A DNA stretch of 64,000 nucleotides. Source: Anniella stebbinsi (lineage: Eukaryota; Chordata; Lepidosauria; Squamata; Anniellidae). The stretch is from contig JARDYH010000002.1 in NCBI GenBank assembly GCA_029215795.1, positions 12,455,001 to 12,519,000 on the forward strand, written 5' to 3'. A program made the translations under genes and the position numbers. This document shows, in pieces, positions 55,618 through 64,000 of the stretch. A model generated the notes under the pieces. It was not told the DNA's origin and ran no database searches. It saw only the letters and a list, made by a program, of their open reading frames with translations. Position 1 is the first letter of the stretch, and every line of letters starts with the position of its first letter.

Positions 55618-56582
55618 TACGCTGATGACACCCAAATATATTTCTCTATGCCTTCGACAACATCGTCAGCTAAGGATAGTGTGTCTCCTCTGAATGAATG
55701 CTTGGAGGCGGTAATGGGCTGGATGAGGAAAAACAAACTGAAGCTGAATCCAGACAAGACAGAGGTGCTCGCTGTCAAAGGCCCCAACCTGGGTTTGGAG
55801 GTGTGTCAACCAGTTCTGGATGGGGTTACACACACCCCTGAAAGACTGTGATCGCAGCTTGGGGATACTCCTGGATCCGTCGCTCCAGATGACAGCTCAG
55901 ATTGATGCGACGGCCGGGAGTGCCTACTATCAGCTTCGGCTGATACGCCAGCTGCGCCCCTTCCTAGAGTTGGAAGACCTAAAGATGGTAGTGCACATGC
56001 TGGAAACTTCGAGGCTTGACTTCTGCAATGTGCTGTACATAGGGCTACCTTTGTGCCTAGTCTGGAAACTTCAACTTGTTCAAAATATGGCAGCCAGGTT
56101 GGTCACCGGTACATCTAGGGGTGACCACATTACACCAGTTTTAAAATCACTTCATTGGCTGCCAGTCAGTTTCCGGGCAAAGTATAAAGTGTTGGTTGTT
56201 ACCTTTAAAGCCCTACATGGTTTGGGCCCAGGCTACCTGCGGGATCGCCTTCACCCGTACAATCCGCCCCGCACACTTAGGTCCTCTGGGAAGAACTTAC
56301 TCAAGCCAGCCAGAACTAGGCTGGCGAGTGTCACCCAGAGGACCTTCTCTTCCATCTCTCCCAGACTATGGAATGGTCTGCCGGAGGAGATTAGACAAAT
56401 TAGCAGTCTTCATAAATTTAAGAGTCATGAAGACTGCTCTCTTCCGGCAGGCCTATCCGGATGAATTTTAAGATGTTTTAATGATGCATTTTCTCGTTTT
56501 TTAAAAAAATTATTGTTTGTGATTTTTGTATTTTACATTGTGTTCCCCGCCTCGATCCGAAGGGAGAGGCAGGTTATAAATA
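55618..56582 (+). mobile_element. L2-like LINE, truncated at the YADD box
   Basis: The copy starts exactly at the catalytic YADD box (reading YADDTQIYF from 55618). It continues through MRKNKLKLNPDKTEVLAV, a frameshift near 55840, and then 214 codons (55820-56464) with GILLDPSLQMTAQIDA, LSPRLWNGLPEEIRQ-like and KLQLVQNMAARLV segments. The 3' end is CCGCCTCGATCCGAAGGGAG then AGGTTATAAATAAATATT. The long open stretch suggests it is fairly young. Confidence 0.92.
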
Positions 56583-56637
56583 AATATTATTATTATTATT
56601 ATTATTATTATATTATTATTATTATTATTATTATTTC
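56583..56637. repeat. (ATT)n microsatellite where two LINE tails meet
   Basis: About seventeen ATT units with one shifted unit. They lie between the 3' ends of two LINEs that face each other. Confidence 0.93.
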
Positions 56638-56639
56638 AT

Positions 56640-57700
56640 CTCTTTCTTGCTCGTGGCAGTTTCTCTAGACGACATGACAGGCTTTGCCAAGTCATGCTGT
56701 CTTTTTCAGATTCAGGAATTTCCAGACAATTGAGCATGTTTTAAGTATGACTGCTTTCTGGATGTTGGTGTGGATGTATTTTGGTAGGCCCAGTTTCTGA
56801 AGGTTTTCTGTATAGTTTTTTGATGTGATGCCGGTGACCAATGCGACTAATGGAATAACTGACCTTTTCCTGATGCCATAGTTCTTTGACTTCCGTGGCC
56901 AGTGGTGTATATTTGTCTCTCTTTTCTTCTTCCTTTTCAACAACATTTTTGTCATTTGGTATTGCTATGTCGATGAGGTATGTGCGTTTTTCTTTTTTGT
57001 CTATGACCGTTATGTCCTGTCGGTTGCAGAGTATTGTCTTGTCAGTATGAATTGTTCTGTCCCAGTATATTTTATGATCTGCATTTCCTGCATAGGTCTG
57101 TTGTTACACTATTATCTTTTATGATGTATTTTTGGTAGTTCTTGGTTGCTATAACTTGATCCTGTATAGCTATTAGGAATCCTTCTGTTTCTGGAAATAG
57201 CTCACCCTTCCTGAGCCATTTGTTCGATTGTTCTTTGTTTATTTGTGGATTCTGTATTATGTTGTAGTGCTTCCCAGGGAGTGCTTTTTGTGCTCATTTT
57301 TCTTTTTTTCTCTGCGAGTGTGAGTGGTCGTGTTTGGTCTTCGTTTTGTAGTGCTAGGTTGAGTGGGGTGTAGTTTTTATCTGCTGTTACTATGGCTTTA
57401 TGAATGGGGGTGTTTTTAGCGTGGAAGAATTCTCTGTGTGCTTTTATCTGCTTGGCATGCATTGTGTTAATGTCCAGCAGACCTCTTCCTCCTTCTTTCC
57501 TGCTGATTGTTATTCTTTCAATGCACGAGTTGGGATGGAGCATGCAGTGTTTTGTGAGTTCGGTGTGATTGAGTCTGTTTATTTTTTCAAGTTCAGTGTG
57601 CGACCAGTGGATGAGTCCGAATGAATATGTGAGAATGGTATTGCGTAGGTGTTGATGGCTTTGAAAATGTTTTTTGAGTTGAGTTTAGATTTTAGGAATA
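56640..57700 (-). mobile_element. LINE C-terminal endonuclease fragment (R4/Dong-like)
   Basis: Minus-strand readings include IERITISRKEGGRGLLDI (57202-57543), then DRTIHTDKTILCNRQDI, VIDKKEKRTYLIDIAIPNDK, and VIPLVALVTGITSKN..LQK with AVILKTCSIVWKFL. This order resembles the C-terminal region of LINEs that carry a restriction-like endonuclease, such as the R4/Dong group. The frame is broken several times. The clade assignment is from memory of the family. Confidence 0.7.
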
Positions 57701-57741
57701 ATAATAATAATAATAATAATAACAACAACAACAACAACAAC
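57700..57741. repeat. (AAT)n(AAC)n microsatellite
   Basis: About eight AAT units followed by seven AAC units at the right edge of the LINE insertion. Confidence 0.93.
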
Positions 57742-58670
57742 AGCTAAGGGGCGCAGCTGCCAGCAGCCACCGCTATGACTGCGTGGAGGTCTACCTGCAA
57801 TCCAGTAGGCAGCAGGTCTTCAAGAAGACCTTCCATTCCTCAATGAAACTCCAGCAGATCCTGCTGATGGGGCAGAAGACACAAAGGTACCTCTTGCTCT
57901 TGACAGAAGAACTGAAGATGTACAGCTTGCTGGTAGTCGAGACAGAACTACCATGCATTTGCAGCTGAACAAAGTCTCCATGGGCCTTCCCCACAACTCC
58001 ACCCGCAAAGTGCAGGCAAACTCAAGCAGCACTGCCATACTTTGAGACCAACTTGCCCTTTACAGACTACAATACTTTGGGCTTCCTGGTGGATCAGCAG
58101 ATGCCCCTGGCTCTCCCTCTCCCAGCCAAGGTGGTCAAGTGCACCCTTGGCTACAAACATCTGGGGCTTGTGGTTGAATTTGACAAAATCTACATGCAAG
58201 GAGACAACCACTATAGTCAGCTGGGCACCGGAGACAAGATAGACCATGGGGAGCTTGTCCAGATGCCCAACCTCACGTGGCCTAGACATCTATTGTGGCA
58301 TCCACTGCACCCTCATCCTCAAAGAGTAATCTGGCGGGATATGGCTGCAGAAGTGAGGGCTGCCTGCCTGGATGGCTCAATAGCAGAACCTCATTTGTTC
58401 AGCTACACATCAAGGTGCTGCCATATGCCCATCATATCATCTCCTGCAAGGCCCCCTACATCTTTGCTGGCTGTAACAATGTGGCGCCACGTACCATGGA
58501 AGCTATGGTTGCCCAGGAATGCAAGGAATACTTGAGCCAACTGCACAATTCCCCCAACTCTGGAGAGGTGCGTCGTCAAGATGAAGGACACTGTCGGCAG
58601 CATGCCCCTTGTGATGTTCCAGATGATCCAGCAGGCAGCTGAGCTCCAGGAAGCCCGTTCTCCCAGTTAG

Positions 58671-58848
58671 CTCACATATTGTAGCTCCCCCCCACACATT
58701 CTCCCCGTTCCCGATACCCCACACGCATAAACACCATGGATCATGATTAACAGATGTTGTCGTCTTTGTGTATTCTGCCTGTTGTGTGTTTTTATGGTTT
58801 TAAATTTTGTATATTGTTTTCAATGTTTTAATCTTTTGTAAACCGCCC

Positions 58849-58885
<37 letters not shown>

Positions 58886-59489
58886 TTGAGAGGTGGAGAA
58901 AGAGAGAGCACACACACACACATAAAATTGGATGGCCTTGAGGTCAGACCACCTTCATCATAAATGTGGTTTTCAAGAACCCAATACAAACAACGGAATT
59001 CAAATGAAGTTAGTCACATTAAGTTCGCATTAAAATCAATGAGACTTAAGCTTGTCACGAAGAACTTTTCACACCAATTTCAATGAGACCTAAGTGTGAC
59101 TAACAGTCTGGATCTGTTGACGGATCTCACAAACTAGAGTTCAAATGCAGTGCTAGACAAAAGCCTTCTGAACCTAACTTCTGTCTTCAGAACTCCCAAT
59201 ATTTATCTAATCAACTCTGTAAAGCAAATTGGCTGTTTTGTATTACTTTATTCAAATGTGGTATACAAAGGGAATCTTACTGAAGTGGCAGTAAGTGTTT
59301 CTCGGAAAATATTTGGCAGGAATGGCCCTATGGGAAAAGTCTAGAAAAGCTCAAATGCTAAGGAGTAAATTGAACCCATAAAATCAACAACCATCCCAGT
59401 GAACTTGGCAACAAAAAGTTATGTTCATCCTTACATAGGCCTACATTTAGTTATTATTTCAAGTAGCTATAACACAGCCCATAGCTTAC
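58671..59489. other. Pseudogene 3' flank and intron, with an AAT run
   Basis: A T-rich segment ending TTTTGTAAACCGCCCATA and an (AAT)n run at 58850-58883 looks like an L2 3' tail that replaced the retrocopy's own tail. The rest to the DYM exon donor is unremarkable. Confidence 0.55.
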
Positions 59490-59615
59490 CACTTCATGAA
59501 TGGATCGATTGAAACCATCGTCTTCAGTAAGGATTAACAAAATTATCAGAGCCATGTAAACATGGTGAGAATTCCTTCCTTCGACATGATAAAGGATCTC
59601 AAGAATTGGCAGAAC
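59490..59615 (-). CDS. DYM: DYM (dymeclin) coding exon, the most upstream of three seen
   Basis: This 126-bp exon encodes 42 codons with no stop. It reads from [20 protein letters not shown] through to GFNRSIHEV, which I recognise as the middle of dymeclin. On the minus strand it is preceded by a pyrimidine-rich acceptor ending in AG (59616-59617) and followed by a GTAAGC donor (plus-strand complement at 59484-59489). Both ends are in phase 0. Dymeclin is a roughly 670-residue peripheral Golgi protein needed for normal Golgi organisation and secretion; its loss in people causes a skeletal dysplasia. The next exon of the transcript lies 13.1 kb away at 46269-46382. The preceding exon of the protein was not found between here and the window end. 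Confidence 0.95.
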
Positions 59616-59617
59616 CT

Positions 59618-60129
59618 TGAAGGGTGGGGAAGAGAGAAATAGGGATGTATTAGAATCGTATTTAAAAATTCCCAGAGCAAAAATGCAGGTCTAGTTTTTG
59701 CTTTCACTCCTGCTTTTCCTAAGCCATTCATTCAGAAGAAAAAGAAGAAACATAAAATAATCATCTTGTGCTTTTTTTGTCTGCTGCCAGAACAAATTAA
59801 AAACAAGATATATAAACTGGGGTGGGTAGACTTATAATTCAATTCCTAATAAACAAGAATTCTGTCAGTACATTTAAGAAGAATCATCACATTCTAAATT
59901 TCCAGATCCCAATTTACATTACAGGGCTATTAATAATACATGTCTAACTCAAAAACTCTTCAGCAGGTAAAGTGGATAGGGACTAATATTTTACCAGTAT
60001 TACTACTCAGCTTATTTTGAAAGCCCCTTAAGCTACTTCTGTTTAAAACAGGTATCTTGCGTTATTTTTTTCTTTAAATTATTTCAGTATTTTTCAAATC
60101 AAAGAATGGTTAAACAGTTTACTAGATCC
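59618..60129. other. Intronic stretch without recognised gene
   Basis: Sequence immediately upstream of the DYM exon acceptor on the minus strand. No further exon was recognised. Confidence 0.5.
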
Positions 60130-60650
60130 TGCAAAGTTTATTATTAGCAATGAGTGCTACACTCCTTCCCTTGGTACAAGAAGGAATGCCTCCTTCCATA
60201 TGTACCTGCCCAGACCCTAAGATCATCCTCAGGGGTCCTTCTCCATGAGCCCCTGCCAAAGAAAGTGAGGCAGGTGGCTACCAGGAGGAGGGCCTTCTCT
60301 GCTGTGGCACCCCGGCTGTAGAAAGAGCTCCCTAGAGAGGTTCGCCTGGCACCTACATTATACTCTTTTAGACACCAGGTGAAGTCCTTTTTATTTACTC
60401 AGCATTTTAACAGTTTATCAGTTTAATTTTTAACTTTGCTGTTTTAAATTTGTATTTTAAATCTGTATTAATTTCTGCATTGCTGCTTGGTTTTATCCTG
60501 CTTGTGCGCTTATGTTGCATTTTTATGCTACGTTTTGAAACTGTTGTTGTTTTATATTTTGAATAGCTGTTATGATTTTAATTTCTGTAACCCACCCAGA
60601 GAGCTTCGGCTATTGGTCAGTATAAAAATGCAATCAATCAATCAATCGGA
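60130..60650 (+). mobile_element. L2-like LINE 3' end
   Basis: CCTGCCCAGACCCTAAGATC, GGAGGGCCTTCTCTGCTGTG, AGAGCTCCCTAGAGAGGTTC, then CCCACCCAGAGAGCTTCGGC and an AATCAATCAATC tail. It serves as the uninterrupted reference for the split copy at 25330-26400. Confidence 0.88.
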
Positions 60651-61044
60651 CTGTTCTCCTCTCTTCCCTTCTTGTCTTTACCAATCAAGTCCTCAATCAT
60701 GTCTTGTTGCTAGGAGAAACTGGAATCTTTTTTCTGGATAATGCGTAGTTTAAAGATAGCAACTCAATACCATACTGTTAATTTTATGGCTTACCTTCTT
60801 CTACTAGAAACGATTGAATACTGCTCTTCCCCAAGTAAGCAAAATATCCTCATCCTTTTATTCTAGTGAACAAAGATAGGAACATATGCTAAAAGCAAAG
60901 GGAAGGTTTTGATCTTTCTCCTATAGCAATTGTAGTGGTTCGCTTGGTTGAGCCATCTTAAAAATTGGTGATGCTTAAATGCATTTCTTTGTCTAGAAAC
61001 AACTTTGTTGCTGCAACACTTTGTGCTTTTCCTGTGTACTTTTT

Positions 61045-61440
61045 GTATTGGTATTTATTTATTTATTTATTTATTTATTTGAAACATTTCTTAGCTGCCT
61101 TTCAGAGCAGAAGCTCTCCAAAGGTGACGTACAACCATGTATAAAAACAACCATGTATAAAAACAGTATACACATTAAAAGCAATAAAAACATAAAAGTA
61201 AAATATCAATTAAAACAACAAAAGCTAACATTAAAGACTAGCAATAAAACAGAAAGGGTAACAGCAGCAAAACAGTATTTAAGAGAAGGCCATAGTAAAA
61301 TAAAACATTTTAAGACCTTCTTAAAAGCCTGTAAGGATGGTGCATGGCGGATTGTCGGTAGTAGTTTGTTCCACGGGTTTGGGGCCACTGCTGAGAAGGC
61401 CCTCTCCTGCTCAACCTTTTGGAGCCTGAACTTTTTGAAT
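61045..61440 (-). mobile_element. L2-like LINE 3' end
   Basis: It starts with (TTTA)n at 61050-61081 (the complement of an AAATA-type tail), then GCTGCCTTTCAGAGCAGAAG. Reading leftwards, the RT end appears near 61210-61390 (NPWNKLLPTIRHAPSLQAFK). Confidence 0.83.
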
Positions 61441-62615
61441 CATTTGAAAATTTGAGAGACTGACATGAGTGCCACAAGAGACCTGCACATTTGTAAAATG
61501 GCTGCCGTGATGGACATGGCTGGTTCCATGATACCAAAAGGCAAACCGGTGGAAGTAAAAGAAAAGTAGTTTGCTCAGGAACCTCAGTACAAAGCAGAGG
61601 TGGGATATGAGCTCCAAAATAGAAACCGTTCTTTTGAACCCAAATAATGATGGTGCTGGAGGGCATAACTTCATTTTGCAGCATGGCAGCTTCCCAGTTA
61701 TTTTTCAAAATTAAAATAATCTTAAGAAATGAAATAAAAATCACGAGGTGCAGAGAGGTTGGTGGGCGCCAAGGGAACTGTCTATGGGCACACTGGTGTC
61801 CGTCAGCAACATTTAGGAGACTCCAGATCAGGGTTATTGTGGATTTCATGCTTCCATACATACAATTCTTTGGGAGCTGCTAATAAATGGGAGAGAGGAG
61901 AGCTATGAACAGATCAAGACAGATCCACTGAAAACTAAGCTCAGGAAAGAACTGAGCAATGCCAGAGTGTAACTGTTCAAAGACATAATGAATCAATTAC
62001 CAGAAAAGTGTCTTTTTAAAAAAAAAATCAGTGAAGAAAATAAAACCCAACTGACAAAATAGGCTCATGAGCTAGGAAGTAACAACAAATTTGTCACTGA
62101 TGCTTCAGGGGAGGGGGGAATATCAAGGCAAGAGGAGCATCGATTCAATTCTTTTTTTCTTGTGGCACAAACTCAGGAACAACAAACAAAATGCATACAA
62201 AGCAACCTGAATTAAATAGCAACAGCAGAAGAGGACAGGATCGGTTTGAAAAGATGGACTTTCATCCATGCTTTCCATCAATATAATCAGCTTTTCCTAG
62301 CAAGAGAGTTGCTGTGCTTTAGAATGTCATTCCTTGGGTTACAAGCAACTTTTCACTAGAGAGGGGCAAAATGAGAACAAACAGTGGATCGTGACCTTCA
62401 AGATCACAGATGCAAAGTCTTGAGTTCCTCTGACGTTATTTATTGAGGAAAGTTTTAAATAAATAACTTGTACTATCACCTAAAGTCCAAAACAGACTGC
62501 AAACGGTACTAAATTCTATGCCTTCTCCCAGAAACATTTATTTCCCTGCTTTTTAATTGCATCCAGCCTGAGGAATGGGTTCAGTACAGGGCTCAAATTA
62601 CCAGGGGATGGGTGG
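61441..62615. other. Intronic stretch without recognised gene
   Basis: A 183-codon minus-strand frame (61310-61861) overlaps the L2 end and has no known domain. Nothing else was recognised. Confidence 0.5.
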
Positions 62616-62619
62616 ATAG

Positions 62620-63250
62620 AGGGAGCTTGTGATGTTCTACTGTTTAGGGATGTAGATGTGTTGCTAAAGTTATTATTTGGAGTTGCAAGTCTGGGTGAGT
62701 ATACAATGAGTGGTAAGTGAGTGCTGATTGGTTCGTTGTTTGGAGTGCCTGGATTGGTGGGGTGTGGAAGAGTGGGAGGAGCTGGGGAGCGAATGAGATA
62801 TATATGTCAGACAGAGTGAGAGCTGACAGGGGTTGTTTGAGGTTGAATTGAGGAGGGGGGCTGATTGTGGGTTGAGCAGAGAGAGAGAGAATCTAGTGAG
62901 TTGTTTGATTGATTGATATTGTGAGAGGAAACAGTTTGGCTTTGGGAACAGTTTGAAACATATAAGTTTTATACTTGAAACCGCTATGTAAATGAACTAA
63001 AGAAACCAATAAGCTTACTGTGCACGCAATACACTGATGTTATTAAATCTTGTTAATTTGAACAAACTAGTGTGGTCATTGAAGGCGTACCTGAGGAAGG
63101 TACTGGTGGTAGCGGGAACTTAGATGCTTGTCTGAGGCCAGGTTGCTGGGCTGTAGAGTTGTGGGGCCTAATATTAAAGGCTGGTCAGGGGCAGCAGCGG
63201 TAAAGGGCTAGGATAAGGCATCAAAGAGCTCAGACCTCTTACCATTTGTA
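62620..63250 (+). mobile_element. Possible solo LTR or LTR remnant
   Basis: LTR-like features are a GTGGGAGGAGCTGGGGAGCG block, a TATA-like GATATATATGTCAG at 62800, and an ATTAAATCTTG-AATTTG segment near 63045-63060. The arrangement resembles 25490-25985. No coding region or clear target duplication was found. Confidence 0.3.
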
Positions 63251-64000
63251 ATGTCCTGTTAGCTATTGTTTTTAGAAGGCTACAGGGACCATGATTTAGC
63301 TACTACTGGAGGAGACAGGGGGCAAAGACTCTGGATTTCACCTACCAGAGTCCACCTACCTGTCCCCACATAGCTCAGCACCAGTTCTGTGTCACTGAAA
63401 AACTCACATACCGCATTGTGATCTTTCACCCTAATAAATATATTATTTCACTATCCTTGTACGTTTTGCTGTTCTTCAAACATGCGATTTTACATGTTCC
63501 ACTTTTATACTAGCAATAAGTATTTACCATTTAGCCTTTTCAACATATAGCTGGAGAGAATGGTAATAAAAGAGTGGATTCATTCATAACAGCAGTATAG
63601 GGATGCTACCCTGTGTTTTGGTAGATATAATCCCGGAAATGAGTGGGTGGCTTGGTTGTTCAATCGTGAGTTACACGCACCAGAGGCATTTTCTGCCAGA
63701 ACATCCCAGTTAATCGTAATATAGCCAGTGAGTTAGTAGAAGTGGGGCGGGAATGACTGTGAAAGTATGTCCAAAACACACACACACACACACAGGTACA
63801 CACACAAAAAGCACAGGCACAGACCATATGACCCACACATCATTCATGCACCCCCACTTCAGTCCCACCAATTCCAAAATTCAACAACCAGCAGCATCCA
63901 CAGTTGTATAACTTTTTAATTCCCGTTTCATAAAATCCGAAAGGAAAGGAAAGACGCCCTGACTTAGCCTTCACTCCAGTGCCTAGTTCTCTCAAGCGCA
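63251..64000. other. Intronic stretch, with a CA repeat
   Basis: (AC)n at 63776-63795. No exon was recognised up to the window end. Confidence 0.5.

Larger units (their letters stand above)
55546..57744. mobile_element. Composite LINE insertion inside the pseudogene
   Basis: Between the two FBXO24-like pieces lie a short 3' tail (to 55616), a plus-strand L2-like fragment (55618-56580), an AAT/ATT microsatellite (56583-56636) and a minus-strand LINE of another class (56640-57700). It ends in an (AAT)n(AAC)n run (57700-57741), after which the pseudogene resumes. Confidence 0.83.
55040..58670 (+). pseudogene. FBXO24: FBXO24-like processed pseudogene, split by LINE insertions
   Basis: The 5' piece (55040-55545) reads FPLELLYYIIFFTMRDTVAL followed by GQSCRYIYKI, an F-box region, then NDTVYHKYLYVLATQEQ. 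The 3' piece (57745-58670) resumes with YDCVEVYLQSSRQQVFKKTF, QQMPLALPLPAKVVKCTLGY and MQGDNHYSQLGTGDKIDHGE, an RCC1-like repeat region, and ends at TAG 58668-58670. This order matches F-box protein 24, a substrate adaptor of an SCF ubiquitin ligase expressed mainly in testis. Frames shift several times, and an in-frame TAA follows LSTK near 55373. No introns are visible across a gene that has many exons, so it is best read as a retrocopy. I see no convincing poly-A tail or target duplication. Confidence 0.85.

Noticed and set aside
55820..56464. 214-codon plus-strand ORF as a host gene
   Set aside because: It is the C-terminal part of an L2-like reverse transcriptase downstream of the YADD box.
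61310..61861. 183-codon minus-strand frame
   Set aside because: It overlaps the L2-like end at 61045-61440 and otherwise reads as unstructured intron; no known domain.

Overview
This is vertebrate genomic DNA, most likely from a squamate reptile (lizard or snake). It lies inside the dymeclin gene DYM, which runs on the minus strand. Three coding exons with clean splice sites are visible, in transcript order: 59490-59615 (42 codons), 46269-46382 (38 codons) and 45131-45225 (95 bp). Joined, they give one uninterrupted stretch of dymeclin. The other ~63.6 kb is intron. The organism call is an inference from the repeat mix: CR1 LINEs of two 3' types, L2-like LINEs with AAATA or AATA tails, tRNA-derived SINEs, many hAT-type miniature elements and DIRS retrotransposons. 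No taxon-specific gene is present.

Layout. 1-7.6 kb: intron with small DNA elements, a SINE, and an old broken DIRS copy (about 4095-5995) that carries a 112-bp retroposed insert flanked by a 14-bp target duplication. 7804-13679: a structurally complete, apparently intact DIRS element with gag, reverse transcriptase/RNase H and tyrosine recombinase ORFs on the minus strand, inverted terminal repeats, and an internal complementary region that matches both ends perfectly. 13.7-40.4 kb: intron with a hAT miniature element bearing a perfect 8-bp target duplication (15895-16380), foldback elements, L2 and CR1 fragments and a MIR-like SINE. 40493-43362: a 2.87-kb palindromic element with hAT-type ends, a perfect 8-bp target duplication, arms of about 1.24 kb that are nearly identical, and (CCGAT)-rich ends. 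43.4-46.4 kb: another miniature element with a telomere-like motif, then two DYM exons. 48.5-53.2 kb: CR1 cluster. 55.0-58.7 kb: a FBXO24-like retropseudogene on the plus strand, split by at least two LINE fragments that meet at AAT microsatellites. 59.5 kb: the third DYM exon. 60-64 kb: L2 fragments and a possible LTR remnant.

How the parts relate. Only the DYM exons are host coding sequence that I can support. The DIRS proteins would act together (Gag particle, RT/RNase H copying, recombinase integrating a circular DNA), and the internal complementary region is the expected template for the circle junction. The 2.87-kb palindrome encodes no recognisable transposase and would depend on one supplied elsewhere. 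Most other long reading frames are chance frames over repeats.
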